Positions 35,457-43,554 of a stretch of DNA of 64,000 nt are shown piece by piece. Where the stretch lies: positions 186,001 to 250,000 of the forward strand of contig NZ_WUWN01000001.1 of the NCBI RefSeq assembly GCF_009846865.1. The letters run 5' to 3'. A model generated the notes under the pieces. That model made no database searches, was not told where the DNA came from, and was given only the letters and a program-made list of their open reading frames with translations. The stretch comes from Puerhibacterium puerhi (GTDB taxonomy: Bacteria > Actinomycetota > Actinomycetes > Actinomycetales > Cellulomonadaceae). A program made the translations under genes and the position numbers. Every line of letters begins with the position of its first letter. Position 1 is the first letter of the stretch.

Positions 35457-36226
35457 CCGACGACAGCACCGCCGCACGCCCCGGCGTCCCGGCTGCCGGT
35501 CCGGTGGCCGGGCGGCTGCGCGGCATGATGCGCCGGGCGGAGCTGGCCCCGGGCGACCGGCTCGGGGACGAGCGCTCGCTGGCGGCCGAGCTGGGCGTGA
35601 GCCGCACCCGGCTGCGCGAGGCCCTCGACCTGCTGCAGGCGGAGGGCCTCGTGCGCCGCCGGATCGGCCGCGGCGGCGGCGTGTTCGCCTCCGACGGGCG
35701 GATCGAGCGCAACCTCAACACCATCGAGGGCCTGCCCGACATCACGCGCGTGCAGGGGGTCCGGCTGGAGACCCACGTGCTGCGGGCGGAGCTGACCGTG
35801 GCCTCGCCGGCCGACCGGCGACGGCTGCGGCTCGCGCCCGGCGACGGCGTCTACCACCTGGTGCGGCTGCGCCGGGCCGACGGGACCGGGCTCAGCGTCG
35901 AGGACACGCGGGTGCCGGCGGCGCTGTTCCCCGGCCTGGACCGGCAGGACCTGTCCGCCCTGTACCGCTGCTTCCGCGAGGTCTACGGCGTCGCACCGCA
36001 GCTGACCGACGAGAGCCTCGAGGTCGACTACGCCACTGCCGAGCAGGCCGGGCTGCTGGGCGTCGCGCCGGGCACGGCGCTGGTGCGGCTGACCCGGCTC
36101 ACCCTCGACGCCGCGCACCGGCCGGTCGAGGCCGCCACCGAGCTCTTCGTCGCCGACCGGATGCGGTTCCACCTGCGCCGCTACGGCGTCGTCGGCAACG
36201 CGCACCGGCCGCTCGCGGACGCCTGA
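35453..36226 (+). CDS. GntR-family regulator with UTRA domain
   Basis: This 257-residue regulator has an N-terminal winged helix (LRGMMRRAELAPGDRLGDER, about 20-39, then SLAAELGVSRTRLREALDLLQAEGLV) and a HutC-type UTRA effector domain from about residue 95 (RLRRADGTGLSVEDTRVPAALF, LEVDYATAEQAGLLGVAPGT). It overlaps the phospho-lyase gene by GTGA, so it is co-translated. It probably represses the divergent permease-kinase and phospho-lyase genes in response to the amine or its phosphate. The C-terminus ends shortly before a convergent SprT-like gene. Confidence 0.9.
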   Translation: MTDDSTAARPGVPAAGPVAGRLRGMMRRAELAPGDRLGDERSLAAELGVSRTRLREALDLLQAEGLVRRRIGRGGGVFASDGRIERNLNTIEGLPDITRVQGVRLETHVLRAELTVASPADRRRLRLAPGDGVYHLVRLRRADGTGLSVEDTRVPAALFPGLDRQDLSALYRCFREVYGVAPQLTDESLEVDYATAEQAGLLGVAPGTALVRLTRLTLDAAHRPVEAATELFVADRMRFHLRRYGVVGNAHRPLADA

Positions 36227-36248
36227 GCGTGACCGCCCGGCCGCCCGG

Positions 36249-36740
36249 CTAGCGCCGCGGCCGCGCCTTCCACGGCACCACGGGCTCGTCCCGGTAGGTC
36301 CAGGCGTACAGGTACCGCACGTCGAACCGGCTCGCGCAGCGCCCGCACGACAGCGGCCGGGACGGGCGCCGGAACCGCGTCACGCGGTGGCCCGCCGGGC
36401 ACACCCCCACCCAGTCGCCCTCGACCGACGGCGCTGCCGGGTCGACGGTGCGCCGGCCGGTGGCGCCGATCCGCACCGCGGTCGCGCGCCAGACGGCGTC
36501 GTGCCCGTGGCGCGGCCCGACGAGCGCGTGCGCGACCTCGTGCAGCACGGTTTCGCGCACCTCGGCCTCGTCGTGCAGCGCGGTGAGGTCCCGGGACAGC
36601 GTGATGCGCCGCAGGTCGTGGCGGCACTGGCCGGCGCGGCGCCGGGCACGGTCCCACCCGAACGCCCACCCGTCGAGCCCGTGCTCGTCGAGCACGCGGC
36701 GGGCCAGCGAGGCGGCGGCGTCGAGATCCACGCCCGGCAC
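36249..36740 (-). CDS. SprT-like zinc metalloprotease domain protein
   Basis: This 163-residue protein has the SprT/Spartan-like domain. The metal-binding helix VRETVLHEVAHALVG (HEVAH at about residue 66) is followed by a third ligand histidine in RHGHDAVWRATA. A C-terminal zinc-ribbon-like region (CPAGHRVTRFRRP, LSCGRCASRF, near 115-140) supplies three cysteines and a histidine. Related proteins act on DNA-protein crosslinks in eukaryotes; the bacterial role is unproven. GTG 36740 is the only sensible start. The gene is monocistronic and convergent with the GntR gene. Confidence 0.88.
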   Translation of the reverse strand: MPGVDLDAAASLARRVLDEHGLDGWAFGWDRARRRAGQCRHDLRRITLSRDLTALHDEAEVRETVLHEVAHALVGPRHGHDAVWRATAVRIGATGRRTVDPAAPSVEGDWVGVCPAGHRVTRFRRPSRPLSCGRCASRFDVRYLYAWTYRDEPVVPWKARPRR

Positions 36741-36842
36741 CGTACCCGCCGCCGCCGACGCCGCCCGCCTCCGGGGCCGTGACCTGCGGCCCGGGCCCGC
36801 GCCCGGGGCGGCTCCCCGCTCGCGGCCGTCCTCGCTCGCGGC

Positions 36843-39092
36843 TCAGTCCTCGGCGGGCGGGATCGGGAAGTTGGCCCGGAACACGTTGTCGGGGTCCCAG
36901 TCCCGCTTGAGCCGGCGCAGGCGCGTGAGCGTCTCGCCCGGGAACGCGTCGGTCAGCCGCTCGGGTCGGGTGTCGGTGTCGAACGACAGGTACAGCCCGT
37001 CCGTGCGGGGGCCCATCTCGCCGTCCCACAGCGGGTCCAGGTCCTCGTGCGACGAGCCCATGGCGGACAGCAGGAAGTTCTGGTGCCGGTGGGCGTACGC
37101 CGTGGCGTCAGGCGCGACGTCGTGCGCCGCACCGCCGGTGGCGCGCACCTGGAGGAAGTACGCAGCCCCGGACGCCGCGACGCGCTCGAAGGCCCGCGCG
37201 ACGCCCTGGTCGAGGTGCTCGACCAGCCCCGAGCGCACCACCGGGTCGCCGCCGCCGGTGTGGTGCCGCTCGGCCGGCGAGACCACCGCCGAGTACGGCA
37301 GCAGGTACGCCTGGTGCTGGAGCACCGGCCCGGCGTCGGCGAGCCGCTCCAGCTCGGCCACCGCGGCCGTCGCGTCGTCGTTCGCCCACACCGTCATCAG
37401 CTGCGCCACCGGCGCCCCGCCGCGCCGCCCGCCGCCGGGCGAGAGGATGAGGAAGCTGGTCAGCTCGCGCGGGGCGTCCTCGACCGCCGCCGCCCAGCGC
37501 TCGAGCACGCCGGCGGTGTCCGTGGCGTCCAGGGCCATCTGCGAGTAGACGACGTCCCCGACCGGGCCGGCCTCGAGCTCGAAGGACGTGACGACGCCGA
37601 GGTTCGCCCCGGCGCCGCGCAGCCCCCAGAACAGCTCGGGGTTCTCGTCGGCGGACGCGCGCACCAGCCGGCCGTCGGCGGTGACGACGTCGGCGGCCAC
37701 CACGTGGTCGATGGTCAGCCCCTGCAGGCGGCCGAGCAGGCCGATGCCGGCCGTCGTGGCCAGCCCGCCGACGCCCACGCCGCCGTAGTCGCCCGACGTG
37801 ATCGCCCAGCCGCGCGGCGCCAGCTCCTGGGCGACTCGGCCCCAGGTCGCCCCCGCCCCGACCCGCACCCGGCGGGTGGCCTCGTCGAGCACCTCGATCC
37901 GGTCGAGGGCGCCGAGGTCGACGACGACGCCGCCGTCGTTGGTGGACCGCCCGCTGATGCCGTGGCCCGCGGAGCGGACGCCGAGCGGCACGTCCTGGGC
38001 GCGGGCGTACGCCAGCGCCTGCGCCACCTCCTGCGGGTCGCGCGGGCGCAGGATCAGCCCCGGCGCACCGCTGCGCAGGTAGTTGTGCCGCAGGCCGGCG
38101 TACGCCCGGTCGCCCGGCTCGACGGCGCGCTCGGCGAGCGCCGCCGGCACCGCCGCGTAGTCGATGCCGGGGCGGCGCAGGGCGACGGCGCGGGCGCCGC
38201 GGCGCGCGGCGGCCGGCGTCGTGCCCGCGGCCTCGCGCTCCTTGGCGACCTGCTCCCGCACCGCGGGCGCCACCTCCTCGCCGACGCGGCGGATCAGGTC
38301 GGGGTCGTCGGTCGCGACGACGAACGTGCCGATGCCGTCCTCGAGCGCCAGCCGCACGAGCCGGTCGACCCAGTCGGCCACGGCGCCGTCCGGCGGGGTG
38401 ACGTTGAGCAGGCGGCGCACCTCGGCCGGGTCGCGGCCGGCACCGAGCGCCGCCTCGTCGATCACCGCGTTGCCGCGCCGCAGGTCGCCGGGCTTCAGGT
38501 AGCCCTCCGACGGCAGCCAGCCGTCCGCCGCGGTGCCCACCAGCCGCAGCATCCGCGGCTTGTACGCCCCGAGCCAGATCGGCACGTCGTGCGCCGGCGC
38601 CGGCCCGCGCTTGGCGCCGACGACGCGGTGGTGGGTGCCCTCGACGCGCACCGGCAGGCGCGTGCCGGTGTCCCACAGCGCCCGGATGACCTCGATCGCC
38701 TCCGCGAGCGCCTCCACCGACTCGCCCGGGGACAGCCGGCGGGCGCCCATGGCCTCGATCGCGTCCCAGAACCCGCCGGCTCCGAGGCCGAGGGCCACGC
38801 GGCCGCCGGAGAGCAGGTCGAGGCTCGCGGCGGCACGGGCCAGCACCGCCGGCGGGCGCAGGGGCACGTTGAGCACGTTCCCGGCGAGCGTGACGCGGGA
38901 GGTCTGCGCGGCGGCCCAGGTCAGCAGCGTCCAGGTGTCGAGGAAGGCCGGCTGGTAGGGGTGGTCCTGGAACGTGACCAGGTCGAGCCCGGCCTCCTCC
39001 GTCAGCCGCGCCAGGCGCACGGGGCCCTGCGGGTCGGCGTTCGTGGGCGTGATGAAGGTGCCGAACACCAGGTCGTGGCCGTAGTCGGGCAT
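36843..39092 (-). CDS. Fusion of LLM flavin-dependent oxidoreductase and FAD-binding (BBE-type) oxidase
   Basis: This 749-residue protein starts at ATG 39092. Residues 1-280 are a luciferase-like F420/FMN-dependent domain (LVFGTFITPTNADPQGPVRL, LTWAAAQTSRVTLAGNVLNVP, LLSGGRVALGLGAGGFWDAI, VPIWLGAYKPRMLRLVGTAAD). Residues about 330-749 are an FAD-linked oxidase: PRDPQEVAQALAYARAQ, VRSAGHGISGRST with the histidine for 8-alpha covalent FAD, GVGVGGLATTAGIGLLGRLQ without the cysteine needed for bicovalent attachment, and a C-terminal BBE tail (WDPDNVFRANFPIPP). Two different flavin enzymes in one chain suggest coupled oxidations or channelling. A MarR gene is divergent, with an inverted-repeat operator between. 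Substrate unknown. Confidence 0.85.
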   Translation of the reverse strand: MPDYGHDLVFGTFITPTNADPQGPVRLARLTEEAGLDLVTFQDHPYQPAFLDTWTLLTWAAAQTSRVTLAGNVLNVPLRPPAVLARAAASLDLLSGGRVALGLGAGGFWDAIEAMGARRLSPGESVEALAEAIEVIRALWDTGTRLPVRVEGTHHRVVGAKRGPAPAHDVPIWLGAYKPRMLRLVGTAADGWLPSEGYLKPGDLRRGNAVIDEAALGAGRDPAEVRRLLNVTPPDGAVADWVDRLVRLALEDGIGTFVVATDDPDLIRRVGEEVAPAVREQVAKEREAAGTTPAAARRGARAVALRRPGIDYAAVPAALAERAVEPGDRAYAGLRHNYLRSGAPGLILRPRDPQEVAQALAYARAQDVPLGVRSAGHGISGRSTNDGGVVVDLGALDRIEVLDEATRRVRVGAGATWGRVAQELAPRGWAITSGDYGGVGVGGLATTAGIGLLGRLQGLTIDHVVAADVVTADGRLVRASADENPELFWGLRGAGANLGVVTSFELEAGPVGDVVYSQMALDATDTAGVLERWAAAVEDAPRELTSFLILSPGGGRRGGAPVAQLMTVWANDDATAAVAELERLADAGPVLQHQAYLLPYSAVVSPAERHHTGGGDPVVRSGLVEHLDQGVARAFERVAASGAAYFLQVRATGGAAHDVAPDATAYAHRHQNFLLSAMGSSHEDLDPLWDGEMGPRTDGLYLSFDTDTRPERLTDAFPGETLTRLRRLKRDWDPDNVFRANFPIPPAED

Positions 39093-39116
39093 GCGCGTCG
39101 CTTCCTCGCTCGGACG

Positions 39117-39164
39117 GAGATCGTCTGTGGAGCAGACGATATCAACGGCAACTCGTCTGCGTGT
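39117..39164. promoter_or_regulatory. MarR-type inverted repeat operator
   Basis: ATCGTCTG-TGGAG-CAGACGAT (39120-39140) is a perfect 8-bp inverted repeat, extended to 10 of 11 pairs. A further half-site CGTCTGC lies near 39154. It sits between the divergent fused oxidoreductase (start 39092) and MarR (start 39193) genes, so one dimer could repress both. Confidence 0.7.
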
Positions 39165-39192
39165 CGGCGTGTTCCCGACTACCATCGACCCC

Positions 39193-39738
39193 ATGCCGTC
39201 CGCCCATCCACCCGCCCCGGCAGAACCCGCAGCGACCCCAGGGTCAGCCGCCCGGGAGGCCGCCGCGACGCGCCCGTCGGCGCTCGGCTGGTCGCTCGCC
39301 GCGCTGCTGCGGGAGTGGAGCGCGCGGGTGGACGACGTCGCCGGCGACCTGCCCCACGGCACCCGCGGCTACCAGGTGCTCGCCGCCGTGGTGCACGACG
39401 CCCCGCCGACGCAGGCTGCCCTCGCCGCCCGGCTGGGCATCGACCGCACCGTGATGACCTACCTCATCGACGCGTTCGAGGGGTGCGGCCTGGTCGAGCG
39501 CCGGCAGGACCCCGCCGACCGTCGCGCCCGGCGCATCGTGGCCACCGACCACGGGCGCGGCGTGCTGGAGGCGGTCGACGCCCGCGTGCGCCAGGCCGAG
39601 GCGGAGCTGCTCGGCGGGCTGGCCGAGGGCGAGCGGGCGGCCCTGCGGGCGCTGCTCGAGCGGGCCGCGGACGCCGTCGCGCACGACGAGGACCGCTGCG
39701 CCGTCGTCGCGCGCGCCACCGCGCCGGCCGCGGGCTGA
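39193..39738 (+). CDS. MarR-family transcriptional regulator
   Basis: This 181-residue winged-helix protein starts at ATG 39193, with a low-complexity N-terminal 35 residues. The DNA-binding region is APPTQAALAARLGIDRTVMT (about residues 74-93), followed by the wing VERRQDPADRRARRIVATDHGR, typical of MarR. C-terminal helices (about 120-175) form the dimerisation domain. Members usually sense phenolic or oxidising compounds and repress a divergent oxidoreductase. Here the divergent target is the LLM/FAD fusion gene, with a matching inverted repeat between. Confidence 0.92.
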   Translation: MPSAHPPAPAEPAATPGSAAREAAATRPSALGWSLAALLREWSARVDDVAGDLPHGTRGYQVLAAVVHDAPPTQAALAARLGIDRTVMTYLIDAFEGCGLVERRQDPADRRARRIVATDHGRGVLEAVDARVRQAEAELLGGLAEGERAALRALLERAADAVAHDEDRCAVVARATAPAAG

Positions 39739-39780
39739 CGACGGCTCCGGGCCGGCCGGCCCCGCCCGCCGGCCGCGCCG

Positions 39781-40536
39781 TCAGGTGCCCGGAGCGTCGG
39801 GCCGCACGCCGTCGTGCCGGGCGCGGTCGGCCGTCGCCAGCCCGGTCTCCTCGTAGAACGCCCAGATGTGCCGCCGCGTGCGTTCCTGCGCGGCCGCGGC
39901 GTCGCCGGCGCGGACGGCGGCGAGGATCTGCGCGTGCTCCTCCCCCAGCCGCGCTGCGTGCTCCGGCCACGCCGGCAGCCGCCGCGCGCCCTCGACGACG
40001 TAGGAGCCCACCGCCGAGCGCAGCCCCGCGAGGATCGCCTCGACCAGCGGGTTGCCGCACCGGCGCACGAGCGCCAGATGGAAGTCCTGGTCGAGGGCCA
40101 CGAGCTCCGGCACGTCGAGCCCGGGGGCGCGCATCGCCTCGAGCAGCTCGCGCAGCTCCCGCAGGTCGCCGTCGCTGCTGCCGTCGTCGCCGGACCGGGC
40201 CGCGGCCTGCCCGACCGCCCACACCTCGAGCACGGCCCGGGTCGCGACGACGTCGCCGACCGGCAGCGCGCCGGACGCCACGTGGAGCCGGACGGCAGCC
40301 CCGAGCCCGGCCGCGGGCCGGTCGACCACCGTGGCCCCGGCGTCGGGGCCCGAGCCGACGGCGGTGCGCACGATGCCCATCGCCTCGAGCACGCGGACGG
40401 CCTCGCGCACCGACGGCCGCGACACCCCCAGCTCCGCCGCGAGGGCGCGCTCCCCCGGCAGCCGCTCGCCGAGGGCCCACCGGCCGGCCGCGAGGTCTGC
40501 CTCGATGCGGGCGAGGACCCGTTCGTGAGCGCGCAC
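39781..40536 (-). CDS. FadR-type GntR-family regulator
   Basis: This 251-residue regulator starts at GTG 40536. The winged helix is at about residues 5-65 (ERLPGERALAAELGVSRPSV, REAVRVLEAMGIVRT). A seven-helix FCD effector domain (about 90-235) contains possible metal ligands in LVALDQDFHLALVRRCGN, EEHAQILAAVRAGD and RRHIWAF, the Asp/His set used by FCD proteins to hold a metal and a carboxylate ligand. It has no adjacent target gene on its own strand, so its regulon is unclear. The neighbour beyond its start is a divergent P-loop kinase. Confidence 0.9.
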   Translation of the reverse strand: MRAHERVLARIEADLAAGRWALGERLPGERALAAELGVSRPSVREAVRVLEAMGIVRTAVGSGPDAGATVVDRPAAGLGAAVRLHVASGALPVGDVVATRAVLEVWAVGQAAARSGDDGSSDGDLRELRELLEAMRAPGLDVPELVALDQDFHLALVRRCGNPLVEAILAGLRSAVGSYVVEGARRLPAWPEHAARLGEEHAQILAAVRAGDAAAAQERTRRHIWAFYEETGLATADRARHDGVRPDAPGT

Positions 40537-40649
40537 GGCGTCAGGCTACGTCGCCGCCGCCGGGCCGCTCCCGACCGTTCCCGACCCGCCCTCGGGCCGG
40601 CACCGGGCGTGCACCGGGCGGCACCGGGCGGGCACCCCGGAGGATCGCG

Positions 40650-40655
40650 GAGAAT
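40650..40655 (+). promoter_or_regulatory. Possible -10 box GAGAAT
   Basis: GAGAAT ends eight bases before GTG 40664; a leaderless or near-leaderless transcript is plausible but less clear than the other cases. Confidence 0.3.
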
Positions 40656-40663
40656 GGACACCC

Positions 40664-41374
40664 GTGACCGACTCCGCCGCGACCGCCCCTCAGCACGATG
40701 CGCCGGTGCCCGACGCGCTCGTGCCCGACGCGCTGTTCGACGTCCCGCCCGAGGCCCGCCGCCCGCGCGTGCGGGTGGTGCTGCTGACCGGCCCGTCCGG
40801 CTCCGGCAAGTCGGCGCTCGTGCGCCGCCTGGGCCTGCCCGCGGTCATGCTCGACGACTTCTACCTGGACGGCGACCACCCAGGGCTGCCGCGGCGGTTC
40901 GGCATCGTCGACTGGGACGACGCCGGCAGCTGGGACCGCGAGGGGGCGCTCGAGGCGCTGCGCACCCTGGCGACGTCGGGACGCGCCGAGGTGCCGGTCT
41001 ACGACATCCCGACCAACCGGCGCACCGGGACCACCGTGCTCGACACCGCCGGTGCCCCGCTCGTGGTCGCCGAGGGCGTCTTCGCGGCCGAGCTGGTGGC
41101 GGCCTGCCGCGCCGAGGGCATCCTGGCGGACGCGATCTGCCTGCGCCGCCCCCGCCTGGTGTCGTTCTGGTTCCGGTTCCTGCGTGACGTGGCGGAGGCC
41201 CGCAAGCCGGTGCCGACGCTGCTGCGCCGCGGCTGGGCGCTGCTGCGGTCCGAGCCCGCGACGGTGGCGCGCTGGGTGGCCCAGGGCTGCCGGCCGGTGC
41301 CGCCCGCGCAGGCCGAGCGGGACATCCGCGCGCTCGCCACCGTGGCGCCCCCGGAGAACGTCATCGGAAGTTAA
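40664..41374 (+). CDS. Uridine kinase-like P-loop NTPase
   Basis: This is a 236-residue protein. Residues 35-52 (VRVVLLTGPSGSGKSALV) form a Walker A loop, followed by LPAVMLDDFYLDGDHPGLP near 58-76 in which the DDFY motif matches uridine kinases and phosphoribulokinase relatives. The stretch VPVYDIPTNRRTGTTVLD near 110 and APLVVAEGVFAAEL near 130 continue the family pattern. It would phosphorylate a nucleoside or similar small molecule; true uridine kinase function is not certain because the length and C-terminus differ from Udk. It precedes a glycosyltransferase gene by 57 bases and may be co-transcribed. Confidence 0.82.
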   Translation: MTDSAATAPQHDAPVPDALVPDALFDVPPEARRPRVRVVLLTGPSGSGKSALVRRLGLPAVMLDDFYLDGDHPGLPRRFGIVDWDDAGSWDREGALEALRTLATSGRAEVPVYDIPTNRRTGTTVLDTAGAPLVVAEGVFAAELVAACRAEGILADAICLRRPRLVSFWFRFLRDVAEARKPVPTLLRRGWALLRSEPATVARWVAQGCRPVPPAQAERDIRALATVAPPENVIGS

Positions 41375-41431
41375 CAGCACGGTCATGCCCTCCTCACCTG
41401 GCGCCATGACGCTGGGCGCGGAGGTGGTTCG

Positions 41432-42649
41432 ATGACCCAGCGCACGTCCGGGGCCGGTGCCCTGCGGATCCTGTCGGTGTACGAGGGCTTCTTCGCGGGC
41501 GGCGCCCGCGCCCTGCACACCACGGTGGTGGCCGGCCTGCACACCGGTGGGCGCCAGCAGCACGCGGCGCTGAGCATCCACCAGGAGGTGCGCCGGGAGG
41601 CCACGCTGCAGCGGATGGAGGACGACCAGCGCTACCGCACCCTGCGCGCCGCGGGCGTGCGGGTCGCCTCGCTCGGCCGCACGACCGACGGGGACCACGA
41701 CCCCCGGTCCTTCACGCCGGCCGAGATGGAGGTCGCCGCCCACCACGCCCGCGCGGCGCACGTGGTGATGTCCCTCAAGGAGCAGCCGCTGCGGCTGGTC
41801 AACCAGGCCGGCTTCCCGGACCGGCCCGTCGTCGCGTGCCTGCACCGGTCCGACCCCGAGAACTCCGGCACCGCGCTCGACGACCTGCTGGTGGCCGCCG
41901 ACACCGGCCGGCTCGCCGCCGTCGTGTGCTGCGCCGAGTCCACGCGCGACGCGTACCTGCGCGCCGGCGTGCCGGCGAGCCTGCTGCGCGTCGTCCCCAA
42001 CGGCATCAACCTGGCCCGGTTCCGGCCGGTGTCCGGGGCGCGCCGCCTGGCGCTGCGCGGCGCCGCCGGGCTGCCGGCGGACGCGAACGTCGTCGTCTAC
42101 GCCGCCCGGTACGACACCATGAAGAACCCCGGCCTGCTCGTCGCGGCGGCCCGCCGGTACCTCGAGCGCGACCGCCTCGGCCACGTGGTCATGTGCGGCG
42201 CCGGCATGAGCCCCGCCAACGCCGACCTGGTGGCCGAGCTGGAGCTGGCCTTCGGCGACCGCCCCGACCTGCTCGAGCGGGTGCACCCGCTCGGCGTGCG
42301 CGCGGACATGGAGCTCGTCTACGCCATGGCCGACGTCGTCGCCCTCACCTCGCTGTTCGGGGAGGCCGCGCCGCTGTGCCTCATCGAGGGCGCGATGTGC
42401 GGCGCCGTGCCCGTGACCACGCCCGTGGGGGACAGCGCGCGCATCGTCCACGGGATCGGGTTCGTCACCGGGTTCGACCCCGCCGAGATCGCGGCGACGT
42501 GGATCGAGGCGGCCGCGCGCCGGGACGAGCTGACGCCGGCGCTGACCGCGGCCCGGGCGCGGTTCAGCCACGTGCGGATGCTGGCCGGCTACGCCGCGGT
42601 GCTCGAGCGGGCCCACCGCGGGGCGGGCACGCGGCTGCTGCACGTCTGA
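41432..42649 (+). CDS. Glycosyltransferase family 4 protein
   Basis: This 405-residue GT-B enzyme has an N-terminal acceptor domain (LSVYEGFFAGGARALHTTVV, about residues 14-33, typical of GT4 openings). The C-terminal nucleotide-sugar domain contains VVPNGINLARFRPV near 190, VVVYAARYDTMKNPGLLVAAA near 226, and the E-x7-E motif in FGEAAPLCLIEGAMCGAVPVTT near 308-329 (FGEAAPLCLIEG). It transfers a sugar from a nucleotide donor, perhaps for cell-wall or exopolysaccharide. No other polysaccharide genes are nearby. A strong GGAGGTGG lies ahead of ATG 41432. Confidence 0.88.
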   Translation: MTQRTSGAGALRILSVYEGFFAGGARALHTTVVAGLHTGGRQQHAALSIHQEVRREATLQRMEDDQRYRTLRAAGVRVASLGRTTDGDHDPRSFTPAEMEVAAHHARAAHVVMSLKEQPLRLVNQAGFPDRPVVACLHRSDPENSGTALDDLLVAADTGRLAAVVCCAESTRDAYLRAGVPASLLRVVPNGINLARFRPVSGARRLALRGAAGLPADANVVVYAARYDTMKNPGLLVAAARRYLERDRLGHVVMCGAGMSPANADLVAELELAFGDRPDLLERVHPLGVRADMELVYAMADVVALTSLFGEAAPLCLIEGAMCGAVPVTTPVGDSARIVHGIGFVTGFDPAEIAATWIEAAARRDELTPALTAARARFSHVRMLAGYAAVLERAHRGAGTRLLHV

Positions 42650-42723
42650 GGCGGCGCTGCGGCGGCACCGCGGCGGCGCCGGAACCCCGCTGAGACGCCG
42701 TCGGGCGCGATGGCCTGCACCGA

Positions 42724-42729
42724 TAGAAT
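42724..42729 (+). promoter_or_regulatory. -10 box TAGAAT for a leaderless GntR transcript
   Basis: TAGAAT ends six bases before GTG 42736 and there is no ribosome binding site; one of the clearest leaderless promoters in the window. Confidence 0.6.
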
Positions 42730-42735
42730 CTCGCC

Positions 42736-43422
42736 GTGTCCTCCCCCCGTCCCGCCGCGGGCGTCGGCCCGGTCCGGCGCCGGGTGCTCGCCGACCACGT
42801 CTTCGACCAGCTGCTGACGATGCTGCTCGACGGCAGCCTGCCGGCGGGCAGCAACCTCAACATCGACGGCCTGGCGCGCCAGCTCGACGTCTCGCCCACC
42901 CCGGTGCGCGAGGCGCTGGCCCGCCTGGAGGCGACGGGCATGGTGCGGCGGGTCGCGCTGCGCGGCTACTCGGTGGCGCCCGAGCCCACCGTCAAGGAGC
43001 TGGCCGACCTCATGGACGCGCGGCTCGCCGTCGAGCCGGTCAACGCGTGGTACGCGTGCCAGCGCGGCGGCCCGGAGTTCCTCGCGGCGCTCGAGCAGGC
43101 CGTCGCCGACCTCGAGGCGGCGCCGAACGGCCCCACCTACCAGGACTTCCGCGACTACTGGGCCGCCGACGAGCGGTTCCACGAGCTGGTGGCGGAGGCG
43201 GCGGACAACGGCTACCTGCACGCGGCCTACGCCGCGCTCGGCGGCCTGCTGCAGCGCTTCCGGCAGTTCTCCGGCCGCGGCGTCACCGACAAGGAGGTCG
43301 CGGTGCGCGAGCACCGCGCGGTCCTGGACGCGCTGCGCTCCGGCGACGCCGACCTGGCCCGCAAGCTCATGGCTGAGCACATCGAGGGCGTGAAGTCCCG
43401 CGCGCTCGCCGAGCGCGCCTGA
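42736..43422 (+). CDS. GntR-family regulator (FCD domain), likely controls the adjacent sugar operon
   Basis: This 228-residue regulator has a winged helix at about residues 12-72 (VLADHVFDQLLTMLLDGSLP, LNIDGLARQLDVSPTPVREA) and an FCD effector domain (about 85-220) with the metal-site residues in DYWAADERFHELVAEAADN, VREHRAVLDALRSGD and MAEHIEGVK. It is convergent with the MFS-dehydrogenase-isomerase-kinase operon. The perfect palindrome at the head of that operon (50030-50049) is a plausible target. The effector would be a small carboxylate or sugar acid by family habit. Confidence 0.9.
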   Translation: MSSPRPAAGVGPVRRRVLADHVFDQLLTMLLDGSLPAGSNLNIDGLARQLDVSPTPVREALARLEATGMVRRVALRGYSVAPEPTVKELADLMDARLAVEPVNAWYACQRGGPEFLAALEQAVADLEAAPNGPTYQDFRDYWAADERFHELVAEAADNGYLHAAYAALGGLLQRFRQFSGRGVTDKEVAVREHRAVLDALRSGDADLARKLMAEHIEGVKSRALAERA

Positions 43423-43450
43423 GCATCCCCCGAGCATCCCCGGCACGCAC

Positions 43451-43488
43451 GAGGGCGCCCCGCCGGCCGTGGCCGGCGGGGCGCCCTC
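43451..43488. terminator. Perfect 18-bp hairpin terminator
   Basis: GAGGGCGCCCCGCCGGCC pairs perfectly with its complement across a GT loop, between convergent genes ending at 43422 and 43555. Smaller stems (CTGCGCGG/CCGCGCAG near 43500-43520) follow. Confidence 0.85.
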
Positions 43489-43554
43489 TCCCCGGAGTCC
43501 TGCGCGGCCCCCCGCGCAGTCCCTGCGTCGACCCCCTGTCGACGTCGTGCCGCG

